Shown piece by piece: positions 1-6,967 of a stretch of 11,918 bases of DNA. This stretch comes from Thermoflexia bacterium. GTDB lineage: Bacteria; Chloroflexota; Anaerolineae; B4-G1; SLSP01. A program made the position numbers and the translations under genes. Position 1 is the first letter of the stretch. Each line of letters starts with the position of its first letter. Under the pieces are notes generated by a model that was not told the origin of the DNA, did no database searches, and worked only from the letters and a program-made list of their open reading frames with translations. The stretch spans positions 1 through 11,918 of the forward strand of contig JAUWHU010000015.1 in assembly GCA_030605705.1 (NCBI GenBank), read 5' to 3'.

Positions 1-2
1 TG

Positions 3-2318
3 TGGTCCAAGGGCAGCGCCGACGCGGTCAACCCTGCCCTTTTTGCCTGGGCAGAGTGGGGATACTGCCAACTCAGTAATGACCTGGATCGCTTGCGGGA
101 AGTGCTTCCCAGGCTGATAGCTCACCACAACTGGGTGGCAAACCACCAACGTAACGAGAACGGGCTCTACTGGAGCACCACCTGGGGCTGCGGAATGGAC
201 AACGCCCCCCGCTACGCGGCCAGTTGGGTTGACTTCTCGGCTCAGCAGGCATTGAATGCTCTCTACCTGGCTCGTATCGCCGAGACCGTGGGTGAGGAGG
301 CAACCACAGCCGAGTTCCGCCGCGAACACGCGACCCTGACCGAGCGCATCAACGCCTTGATGTGGGACGAGGAGGCCGGGTACTATTGGGATCTGGACAC
401 GGTTGGCGTGCCCGTCCCGGCCAAGACCATCGCGCCCTTCTGGACCTTGCTGGCCGAAGTAGCGCCGCCGGCCCGCGTACGTCGCCTGGCAGAGCACCTG
501 TCCAATCCAGCGGAATTCTGGCGTCCCCACGTGTTCCCTACGGTCTCTGTGGATCATCCCGTCTACAACCCCCAGGGGAACTACTGGCGGGGCAGCGTCT
601 GGCCGCTGACGAACTACGCTGTGATCAAGGGCCTATCCCGCTGCGGCTGCACGGCCCTTGCCCGCCGGGCGGCTGAGAACCATCTGAGGCAGATGGCTAT
701 CGTTTACGGCGAGACCGGCACCATTTGGGAGAACTACTCGCCCGAGTACCCTGCCCCTGGCAACATCGCCAAGAGAGACTTCGTGGGCTTCTCGGGGCTG
801 GGGCCCATTGCCCTGCTCATCGAAGAGATCCTGGGTATCGAGGTAGACGCTCCGGCTAACAGTGTCCACTGGCGACTATATTCCACACCCGAGCATGGTC
901 TCAGCAACCTGCGTTTCGGCGACAACGTGGTCAGTCTGCTGGCGCGGGAAGCGGATGGAGGGGAAACGACTATCGAGGTGACCACTCAACGGGAGTTCAC
1001 GCTGAACGTGCAGCGGGCGGGAGCGAAGACGATCTTTTCCATACCGCCTGGCATCCATCGCTTCGTATTGCCGGCGGAGACATCGTCAAGGAAAGCAGTC
1101 ACTGGTATCGTCAGGTTATCAAGCGCAACGGACTTGTTGAATAGGAGAAAAATGTCAAATGTCATCATAGTTCCAACTTACTGGACCTGGGAGAGTGAGC
1201 GAGCACATGTGCCGGTCGAGACCGTCTACGACCATCCCACGCCCCTGGATGGTGAGAGCACGCTACCGCGCTTGCTGGAGAGCCTGATGGCGCTACGAGG
1301 CCCCGAATTCAGCGTGCTCATCCTCACTGCTGTGACGCATCCCGAACTGGAGCAGGCCACTGCTGATCGGATCACCGACCTCTGCGCGCCTTTTCGGACG
1401 CGACTTTCCCTCATCCAGGCGACCGAGGCCGACGCAGCTTTCATCCGCCGGTGCCATCCGGCTCTGGCCGGAGATGTGTGGATGCGCAGCTACGCCAGCG
1501 TGCGCAACCTGCAACTGCTTCTGCCGCACGCCCTCGGCGCGGATGTGATCGTCGCTCTGGACGACGACGAGATCGTCGCGCCGGATTACCTGCGCGTGGC
1601 GACGGAACTCGTGGGACAGGAGCGCGACGGCGAGCGGGTGCTGGGCCTGGCTGGCTGCTACCTGGACGCCGGCGGCGACGTACTCTTGCCGGAGCGCCCG
1701 CCCACCGGTAATCTCTTCCAGGTCAAGAGCCGCATCATGAACGAGGGCATGCGGGCGCTGCAGGCCGCACCGGGCCGGTTGGCCCGCACCCCGGTCGCCT
1801 TTGGCGGCAACATGGTCTTCCACCGCGCCCTGTTTGCCCGTGTGGGGTTCGATCCCGGCATCACCCGTGGTGAGGACATTGACTACGTGATCAATGCCCG
1901 GCTGCAGGGATACGATTTCTGGTTCGATAGGGAACTGGTCATCACGCACCTGCCGCCCGCCGGCTACCAGACCTCGCCTTACGCCAAACTGGTGCAGGAT
2001 GTTTACCGCTTCGTTTACGAGCGGGAAAAACTGCATCTGGCGGGCTTTCAGACCCCGGCACAATTTGATCCATATCCCGGTCGTTTCTTGCGCGAGGACC
2101 TCGAGACGCAGGCGCGGGCGGCTTTACAGGCTGCATCCACGCCGGAAGATACGCTGCGCTACGGTTCACCGGAGGCCATCCTGGCTCAAGCCAGGCGTCA
2201 CGCCCGCGAGGTCGCGCCGCGTTACGCCGAATTCCGTGACCGCTGGCCCCGGCTCATGGCCGCCGTGGGGCAGGATGCCGAGCTGCGCGAGCGGCTGCTT
2301 GCGCGTTTCGGCCAATAG
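3..2318 (+). CDS. GH63/MGH1-like glycosidase (5'-truncated) read in frame into a glycosyltransferase
   Basis: The frame is open from the left edge to a TAG at 2316-2318, so the start lies outside the window. The first ~360 visible residues look like the (alpha/alpha)6-barrel end of a GH63/MGH1-like glycosidase. Visible motifs are GCGMDNAPRY (Asp codon 198-200, the usual general-acid position) and YWRGSVWPLTNY. A second acidic motif, IWENYSPEY (Glu codon 729-731), is the likely catalytic base. A beta-rich tail ends near FVLPAE (about 1078). The known family acts on alpha-glucosides, mannosylglycerate or glucosylglycerate; the substrate here cannot be told. About 24 low-complexity-looking residues then link to a complete glycosyltransferase at 1152. 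I infer the read-through results from a rearrangement (see the GH1 tail at 1082-1144) and that two proteins are probably made, although a true fusion protein is possible. An assembly error at the junction is also possible. Confidence 0.72.
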   Translation, partial: WSKGSADAVNPALFAWAEWGYCQLSNDLDRLREVLPRLIAHHNWVANHQRNENGLYWSTTWGCGMDNAPRYAASWVDFSAQQALNALYLARIAETVGEEATTAEFRREHATLTERINALMWDEEAGYYWDLDTVGVPVPAKTIAPFWTLLAEVAPPARVRRLAEHLSNPAEFWRPHVFPTVSVDHPVYNPQGNYWRGSVWPLTNYAVIKGLSRCGCTALARRAAENHLRQMAIVYGETGTIWENYSPEYPAPGNIAKRDFVGFSGLGPIALLIEEILGIEVDAPANSVHWRLYSTPEHGLSNLRFGDNVVSLLAREADGGETTIEVTTQREFTLNVQRAGAKTIFSIPPGIHRFVLPAETSSRKAVTGIVRLSSATDLLNRRKMSNVIIVPTYWTWESERAHVPVETVYDHPTPLDGESTLPRLLESLMALRGPEFSVLILTAVTHPELEQATADRITDLCAPFRTRLSLIQATEADAAFIRRCHPALAGDVWMRSYASVRNLQLLLPHALGADVIVALDDDEIVAPDYLRVATELVGQERDGERVLGLAGCYLDAGGDVLLPERPPTGNLFQVKSRIMNEGMRALQAAPGRLARTPVAFGGNMVFHRALFARVGFDPGITRGEDIDYVINARLQGYDFWFDRELVITHLPPAGYQTSPYAKLVQDVYRFVYEREKLHLAGFQTPAQFDPYPGRFLREDLETQARAALQAASTPEDTLRYGSPEAILAQARRHAREVAPRYAEFRDRWPRLMAAVGQDAELRERLLARFGQ
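1082..1144 (+). pseudogene. C-terminal tail of a GH1 beta-glycosidase (gene remnant)
   Basis: In the frame one base away from the long open frame, this stretch reads KESSHWYRQVIKRNGL followed by two residues and a TAG at 1142-1144. That matches the very characteristic end of GH1 beta-glucosidases and beta-mannosidases (K-x-S-x-x-W-Y-x-x-V-I-x-x-N-G). Nothing GH1-like is visible further upstream in this frame; there the other frame still encodes the glycosidase beta-domain up to about 1078. The breakpoint is therefore around 1079-1085. The GH1 stop codon directly abuts the ribosome-binding site of the glycosyltransferase, which suggests that a GH1 gene once sat immediately upstream of it and was deleted except for its tail. 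Confidence 0.6.
1143..1151 (+). promoter_or_regulatory. Ribosome-binding site of the glycosyltransferase
   Basis: AGGAG at 1143-1147 followed by AAAA and the ATG at 1152. It overlaps the stop codon of the GH1 remnant. It is the main reason for thinking the glycosyltransferase is an independent gene rather than only the C-terminal half of a fusion. Confidence 0.6.
1152..2318 (+). CDS. GT-A fold glycosyltransferase (GT2-like)
   Basis: This 388-residue unit starts at an ATG preceded by AGGAG (1143-1147), four bases upstream, so it can be translated on its own although the frame is also open from the glycosidase upstream. It begins with a typical Rossmann-like strand (VIIVPTYW). The acidic metal/nucleotide-sugar motif LDDDE lies near residues 136-140. 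A GGNMVFHR segment follows, then GED near residues 240-242, the usual place of the acceptor-activating acid in GT2-type inverting enzymes. No membrane segment is apparent, so it is probably cytosolic. Its GC is clearly higher than that of the GH38 gene downstream. Donor and acceptor are unknown; the neighbourhood suggests a mannose-containing product, but that is inference only. The gene ends TAG, showing that TAG is an ordinary stop here. Confidence 0.75.
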   Translation: MSNVIIVPTYWTWESERAHVPVETVYDHPTPLDGESTLPRLLESLMALRGPEFSVLILTAVTHPELEQATADRITDLCAPFRTRLSLIQATEADAAFIRRCHPALAGDVWMRSYASVRNLQLLLPHALGADVIVALDDDEIVAPDYLRVATELVGQERDGERVLGLAGCYLDAGGDVLLPERPPTGNLFQVKSRIMNEGMRALQAAPGRLARTPVAFGGNMVFHRALFARVGFDPGITRGEDIDYVINARLQGYDFWFDRELVITHLPPAGYQTSPYAKLVQDVYRFVYEREKLHLAGFQTPAQFDPYPGRFLREDLETQARAALQAASTPEDTLRYGSPEAILAQARRHAREVAPRYAEFRDRWPRLMAAVGQDAELRERLLARFGQ

Positions 2319-2537
2319 TTACCAGACAACATTTGTGTTGCCATAAGTGGCTCGGTCAGAGACCCGATGTACAGGCGGGAAACGCCGTGTGAAATGCCGA
2401 GGGGCCGCCGAGGCCTCGGGCTAATTGCCCTTAGGGCAATGCCGACCACAGCTACTTGCCCCTACTTTCTGAGAAAATACCAATAGCTCAAGACGCTCAT
2501 GTCCTAGGGTTAATTGCACATTGCGGCTTTGCCGCGT
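2319..2537. other. Non-coding debris with clustered palindromes
   Basis: No gene is supported here. It holds a perfect 12-bp palindrome CCGAGGCCTCGG (2408-2419), whose right arm can also pair with CCGAGG at 2397-2402. A stem-loop ATTGCCC-TTA-GGGCAAT follows at 2424-2440. Neither is followed by a T-run, so they do not look like terminators. A small GCGGC-TTT-GCCGC hairpin lies at 2523-2535. All frames are closed by stops before the GH130 fragment begins. Confidence 0.4.
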
Positions 2538-2771
2538 TACTCCCTGGGCGCCGCACTGCTGGATTTGCAAGACCCGACCCAGGTCATTGCCCGTCAAACC
2601 GACCCGATCTTAGAGCCGGAACTGCCGTGGGAAGTCCACGGCTACGTGCCCAACGTCGTTTTCAGTTGCGGGCATGCCCAGATCAAGGACGATCTCTACG
2701 TCTACTACGGCGGAGCGAATGCCGTCATCGGCGTGGCCGCGCTCTCTTTGCGTGATCTGAAATTCGATTGA
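2538..2771 (+). pseudogene. GH130 mannoside phosphorylase/hydrolase, C-terminal fragment only
   Basis: About 77 residues match the last quarter of GH130 proteins. The order of motifs is YSLGAALLDLQDP, a run ending PWE, GYVPNVVFS, LYVYYGGANAVIG, and a stop at 2769-2771. The same blocks, in the same order and spacing, occur at the C-terminus of the GH130-B gene on the other strand (GAVLLDPQNP, GYVPNVIFS, LYYGGADRVIG), so this copy belongs to that type. Complete family members have about 300-350 residues. The N-terminal beta-propeller blades and the EDPR catalytic loop are missing here, and the frame is closed by TAA at 2511-2513. It is a relic that cannot form an active enzyme. The base composition resembles the GH130 genes opposite. 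Confidence 0.8.
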
Positions 2772-2784
2772 ACGAGAAATCCCC

Positions 2785-3060
2785 ATGATAGAGTCTGTCC
2801 GCTCCCGTTTTGCCGTCTACCTGATTCCTCCCTACCGCATCGCGCAGGACATGGCCGAAATTCACCGGATGCTGCACAAGTAATTTGGCTTCGTGGCTGC
2901 CGAGCAATTCCAGATTCACGTAACCATCAAGGGGTTCTTCAAAAAGACCCCCGGCCCGTTGAAGCCGCTCATGGCGTGCCTGGATGCCGTCTTCGCCGCG
3001 CAGAAACCGTTTCCGGTGGAAATTCACAGGCTGCGTGATGATGAGGTGAGCGTGCCAGTT
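2785..3060 (+). pseudogene. 2H phosphoesterase (LigT / 2'-5' RNA ligase-like), broken
   Basis: An ATG at 2785 opens FAVYLIPPY, a typical first strand of the 2H phosphoesterase fold. After HKM-type helix residues the frame hits TAA (2881-2883) exactly where the sequence continues as FGF. Reading through gives QIHVTIKGFFKK, which contains the first H-x-T-x catalytic motif of the family, and then a helix and strand. The second H-x-T motif is absent: similarity runs out near 3060, just before the ribosome-binding site of the alpha-mannosidase. Intact members have about 170-190 residues; about 92 codons remain. A CAA-to-TAA change would explain the stop. Loss of half the active site makes a working product unlikely, even from the GTG at 2893. 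The gene starts 13 bases after the GH130 fragment, so both were probably one transcription unit. Confidence 0.65.
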
Positions 3061-3077
3061 TACCTTCAACAACATAT

Positions 3078-3088
3078 AAGGACATCCA
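3078..3088 (+). promoter_or_regulatory. Ribosome-binding site of the GH38 gene
   Basis: AAGGA at 3078-3082 lies six bases before the ATG at 3089. It fixes the start, which also places the HTHWD motif at the N-terminus as usual for GH38. Confidence 0.6.
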
Positions 3089-5800
3089 ATGAAAACGGTG
3101 GTTCACATCATCAATCATACCCATTGGGATCGGGAATGGTTCCTGACCTCGATTTATACCAACCCCTGGATCCCCAAGTTGATCGACACCCTGGAACGTC
3201 TGGCTGCCGACAATCCTGACTATCAGTTCCTGCTCGACGGGCAGACTCTGGTAATTGAGGATTTGTTGAAACTGGCTCCCGATTATCGAGACAAAGTGGA
3301 CAGGCTGGTCAACGATGGTCATTTGATCATCGGTCCCTACTACTGCCAACCCGATTGGCGGATCACCGGTGGAGAATCATTGATCAGAAATCTACTCTAT
3401 GGCCGGGAAGACATGCGGCAACATAGCTGCCGCAATCACACCGGCTGGCTGGTTGACACGTTTGGACACATTTCGCAAGCGCCGCAATTACACCGGTTGT
3501 TTGAACTGGACGCGGTGTTCGTCTGGCGCGGCGTCCCCCAAATAGAGCCGTATTTTCACTGGCAGGGAGCCAACAACCAGCAGTTATTGACCATTGATTT
3601 GTTTGGCGGCTATCGCAATCTTTACGGGATTACCCATGTGCCCGAGGTCGCCATCCAGCGGCTTGAGACGGAAGTAGCCAAATTGCAGCCTTACTATCCA
3701 ACCGGCGACATTCCCCTGTTTGACGGTTATGACCTGGAGCAGAACCCCGAAGACCCGGCTCGCTTCTACCGCCAACACGCCACGGCCATACCCGAAAACA
3801 TCCAAATCAGGGAGTCGTCACCCGGCAATTTTGCCCAAGAAGTGAATGACAAAGTGCCATGTCTACCCACCATTGTCGGCGAGCTAAACTCCGGGAAATA
3901 TGGCGCTGTATTCCCCGGCACATTATCAACCAGAACCTATTTGAAGGTGATGAACCGAGATTGCGAGCATCTGCTGTTCAAAGTGGGCGAGCCGTTGGCG
4001 ACGTTGGCCCGCTTGAAGGGGCGGGTCTACCCCTCACAGCAGTATGAAACCTGGACACGCGCCCTGCTCCAAAACACCATCCATGATTGCATCTGCGGCG
4101 TGAGCATTGACCAAGTCCATGAGAAAATGGAAGACAGCTACCGCAAGCTATATCGCGACATCAAGCAAGACGTGAGGGCTTCGCTAGCGTATATCTTCCG
4201 CGACTTTGCGCCGGGAACATACGCGATCAGCACCAATCCCTTTGCCTACGAAGGATGGCTGGTAGCAGAGGATAGAATGTATCACTTAGACACCAAGGGC
4301 ATCGGCGTATGGGAAATAGCCGGCCGGTCACCTATCGAACGGCCACACCTGCCCGTCATCCAATTCGAGTGGCAAAACCATCATTATACAGCCATGATTG
4401 ACACTAAAGGCGTGGTGCATATAGGCGCAGCTACGCTGGGCGGCTTGGTTGTCACCGAGGAGCAAGGCGATACCTACTCTGATGAAGCGGGGCAATGTTC
4501 TGCCACCGGCCACGTCGTTGGACCGCTTATCATCGAAGAAAAAAGTGCCCAGCACTGCGTTGTGAGATACGATTGTGCCTATCCCTGGGATGGCGCCCAG
4601 ATAACGGCCACCATCCGTCTGACGTTTGATCAAACGCCCTTGCTGCGCTGGCAAGTTGAGCTGGATTCCCGAGGAACCAATTTCAGGGTGGAAATGACGT
4701 TCAAGACAGCGCTGCGGGGCCAGGTCTACGCCGGAATGCCCTTCGATACGGTCGAGCGCCCCACGGTTGATAAAAACCTGCTGCCCCGGCAACTGAACAA
4801 GGAGCTGGCGCAAGTGCTGCTGGGGCAGCGTGAACTATTCCAGGTCAGAACCTTCCCCTTCCATGATCTCGTAGCTATCTCTGATGAGACCTCGTCAGCC
4901 GTGGTCATGGCCAAAGGCATACGTTCCTACCGCGCAGATAATGACGGGAGCATCTCGCTCACCTTGCGGCGCTCTGTCGAATGGCTCACCTCACCGGATT
5001 TGCAGTATCGCTCCGGGGACGCCGGCCCCTTCATGTATGTGCCGGATGCCCGCTGTGAAAGGAAGGTAAGACATGAAATCGCCATGCTGTTCAGTAAGAC
5101 GAGCATTGATGAGATGACCATTCACAGTTGGAACGCGGGATTCCAAAATCCCCCCCTCGTCGTGACCACTCAGGGAGCCGGGAACCAAACCGAGTGGCAA
5201 TTCCTACAAGAAGACCTGCCGCTGAGTAGCCTGAGCATCTACGAGGGCCGACTACTCGCCAGATTCTACAATCCCACCACCAAGAATTATCCGTTGCACC
5301 GGGAATATACAGAGACGACCATTTGGGGAAGTCCCCAAGCCACCATTGAGACAGCACCGGCGAAGGACATCCTGACCCTCGAGATTGCGCAGGAATTACC
5401 TGCACTTAGCCCCGCGCCGGATGAACGCGTAGTCACCTCTATGACCTTCTCGGAGTGGCGTGTGGGCAACAACCAAGGATTACCCGATCCCGAAATCATC
5501 AAACAACTTGAAACAAAAATCGCCCAATTGGAGCTGCAACTGGCTCAAGTTGAGAAAGAATGGTGCAGCGCAAATGAGAAAGAGCACCTTCTTGCTCAAC
5601 ATCGCTATTACGTGCTCAAACGCGAGCTGTACGAATTACGCTTGTCGGCATTGCTAAACCAACACAAGCTGGCGCTGCAGGGGCGAGTGGATCATGATTA
5701 TTTGTACACTCTAGACCCTGAAATAGCCGAGTTAGGAATGCAACTCAATGAGCTGCGCATCAAGCGGCGTATTTTTGACTATGTGGTCGAGACGCTATGA
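3089..5800 (+). CDS. GH38 alpha-mannosidase
   Basis: This 903-residue protein is a retaining zinc alpha-mannosidase. HTHWDREW at residues 10-17 supplies the zinc ligands His12 and Asp14. VDTFGHISQAPQL at 122-134 carries Asp123, the nucleophile and zinc ligand. The three-helix domain contains NTIHDCICG with the fourth ligand, His332. Beta-sandwich domains follow to about residue 790. No signal peptide is seen, so it is probably cytosolic and acts on imported alpha-mannosides, for example from N-glycans or mannans. The last ~105 residues (from about 799) form a charged, leucine-heptad helical tail, absent from textbook GH38 layouts. The gene stands alone on the plus strand after gene debris, ends TGA, and is followed by a strong terminator. 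Its GC is lower than that of the glycosyltransferase and GH2 genes, which suggests a separate origin. Confidence 0.93.
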   Translation: MKTVVHIINHTHWDREWFLTSIYTNPWIPKLIDTLERLAADNPDYQFLLDGQTLVIEDLLKLAPDYRDKVDRLVNDGHLIIGPYYCQPDWRITGGESLIRNLLYGREDMRQHSCRNHTGWLVDTFGHISQAPQLHRLFELDAVFVWRGVPQIEPYFHWQGANNQQLLTIDLFGGYRNLYGITHVPEVAIQRLETEVAKLQPYYPTGDIPLFDGYDLEQNPEDPARFYRQHATAIPENIQIRESSPGNFAQEVNDKVPCLPTIVGELNSGKYGAVFPGTLSTRTYLKVMNRDCEHLLFKVGEPLATLARLKGRVYPSQQYETWTRALLQNTIHDCICGVSIDQVHEKMEDSYRKLYRDIKQDVRASLAYIFRDFAPGTYAISTNPFAYEGWLVAEDRMYHLDTKGIGVWEIAGRSPIERPHLPVIQFEWQNHHYTAMIDTKGVVHIGAATLGGLVVTEEQGDTYSDEAGQCSATGHVVGPLIIEEKSAQHCVVRYDCAYPWDGAQITATIRLTFDQTPLLRWQVELDSRGTNFRVEMTFKTALRGQVYAGMPFDTVERPTVDKNLLPRQLNKELAQVLLGQRELFQVRTFPFHDLVAISDETSSAVVMAKGIRSYRADNDGSISLTLRRSVEWLTSPDLQYRSGDAGPFMYVPDARCERKVRHEIAMLFSKTSIDEMTIHSWNAGFQNPPLVVTTQGAGNQTEWQFLQEDLPLSSLSIYEGRLLARFYNPTTKNYPLHREYTETTIWGSPQATIETAPAKDILTLEIAQELPALSPAPDERVVTSMTFSEWRVGNNQGLPDPEIIKQLETKIAQLELQLAQVEKEWCSANEKEHLLAQHRYYVLKRELYELRLSALLNQHKLALQGRVDHDYLYTLDPEIAELGMQLNELRIKRRIFDYVVETL

Positions 5801-5867
5801 AAGTACCCCGCCCTTGCTGATCACAAACCGAGCATCACCAAGTACAATCAGTTCACTTAACCCAAAA

Positions 5868-5899
5868 GCCCCCCGGAGTTCTGGTAAACTCCAGGGGGC
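5868..5899. terminator. Bidirectional terminator between convergent genes
   Basis: Thirteen-base arms (5868-5880 and 5887-5899) flank a 6-base loop. The single imperfect position is C-A in the plus-strand RNA but a G-U wobble in the minus-strand RNA. On the minus strand the stem is followed by TTTT, on the plus strand by GGATTTTAT. It sits between the stop of GH38 (plus) and the stop of GH130-C (minus), so it can serve both, and best the minus-strand operon. Confidence 0.8.
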
Positions 5900-5918
5900 G
5901 GATTTTATCACGCGGCTA

Positions 5919-5999
5919 CCGCGCCGGTATGGGCGTGGGAGTCGGCTCCGTCTTCAGAAAATCCTCACGAGTATTTTCCGCTATTCCCGGAAAGCTAGC
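5919..5999 (-). other. Possible 3' tail of a lost minus-strand gene ahead of the terminator
   Basis: In the frame offset from GH130-C, the minus strand reads EDFLKTEPTPTPIPAR and stops at TAG (5918-5916), 16 bases before the terminator stem. Acidic helix plus Pro-Thr repeat endings are seen in lipoproteins and solute-binding proteins. The stretch is short and overlaps the end of GH130-C, so chance is possible. Confidence 0.2.
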
Positions 6000-6967
6000 A
6001 AGTAGGCCACGAGGTCATCCAACGCAGCGGTGGCCAGGCAGCAGCACTTGTCCGCTCCGCCGTAGTAAACGTAAAGCGTCCTATCCCGGACCACTGCTCC
6101 CTCCGGGAAGACGACATTGGGCACATCCCCCACCCTCTCGTACTCCGCCTCGGGCTTGAGGATAGGGTAGGGGGAGCGGGCGATCACTTTTGAAGGATCA
6201 TCTAAATCCAGCAAGGCAATCCCTGTTCGGTATATATGATTCTCATCCACACCGTGGTAAATGAGCAGCCATCCTTCTTTTGTCTTGACCGGCGGCGGCC
6301 CTACGCCGATTTTGCTCGACTCCCATTCATGTTTTGGCTTCAAGATTGTAAAGTCCTCAAGGGCGGCCGTGTATTCGCGCCAAAAGGACTTGCCTGGGTT
6401 TTTGAGTTGTTCCAGATCGTCAAAGTAAACAATCTGGATGTGGGGGGCTACTCGATGCAACATCACGATTTTCCCCTTGATCAGTTCAGGGAATATCACG
6501 GCGTCTTTATCATTGAGATCAGGGATAATAACGCCATGCTTATGAAAGGCGCGAAAATCTTCCGTCAAAGCCAAAGCCACCCGGTCTCCTCGACCAGAAA
6601 AGGCGGGGGCGCTAAGGGCGGTATAGGTGATCAAATACCAAGGTCTGCCGTCCATCTCCAGCCTGGTAATCCGGGGGTCTTCACAGCCGTACCGCTCCCA
6701 CTCCTCCGTGGGCTGGATGACAGGTTGTTCAAATCGGGTGAAATTGATCCCGTCCTGGCTCACAGCGCAGCCTATGCTGGAGACATAGTTGTCATAGCCG
6801 CCTCCAGCGGGCTTTCTGGTATAGCCGGCGGAGACCGCGCGGTACAGCAAGTAAACCCGACCGGCTTTACTCAGCGTCGCGCCGCAATTGAAGACCGCGC
6901 CGGATTCCCACTTTCGCGCTGTATCTGGTTTCAGGATAGGATTGTGAGTGTACCGTTGAAGCTTCAT
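5981..6967 (-). CDS. GH130-C, mannoside phosphorylase-type enzyme (GH130_2-like)
   Basis: Full-length GH130 of 328 residues. It has an N-terminal blade (HNPILKP), YLLYRAV, and then GCEDPRI at 94-100, where Asp97 is the expected proton donor. GVGPPPVKT-x-x-GWLLIYHGV, GDVPNVVFPEG and YVYYGGADK follow. The last motifs resemble GH130 subfamily 2, whose characterised members phosphorolyse beta-1,2-oligomannosides or the beta-Man-GlcNAc core of N-glycans to mannose-1-phosphate; the exact linkage cannot be read from the sequence. The protein is cytosolic, with no signal peptide. The start at 6967 has GGAGG eight bases upstream and shares an ATGA overlap with the methyltransferase stop, so the two are translationally coupled. 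It is the last gene of the minus-strand operon and ends TAG just before the terminator. It is a paralog of GH130-A but lower in GC. Confidence 0.92.
   Translation of the reverse strand: MKLQRYTHNPILKPDTARKWESGAVFNCGATLSKAGRVYLLYRAVSAGYTRKPAGGGYDNYVSSIGCAVSQDGINFTRFEQPVIQPTEEWERYGCEDPRITRLEMDGRPWYLITYTALSAPAFSGRGDRVALALTEDFRAFHKHGVIIPDLNDKDAVIFPELIKGKIVMLHRVAPHIQIVYFDDLEQLKNPGKSFWREYTAALEDFTILKPKHEWESSKIGVGPPPVKTKEGWLLIYHGVDENHIYRTGIALLDLDDPSKVIARSPYPILKPEAEYERVGDVPNVVFPEGAVVRDRTLYVYYGGADKCCCLATAALDDLVAYLLAFRE

Noticed and set aside
1293..2063. 256-residue minus-strand ORF
   Set aside because: It is antisense to the glycosyltransferase core, which has recognisable LDDDE and GED motifs.
5911..5923. 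CGCGG-CTA-CCGCG hairpin as a second terminator
   Set aside because: The stem is short and has no T-run on either strand; the strong stem at 5868-5899 is the terminator.
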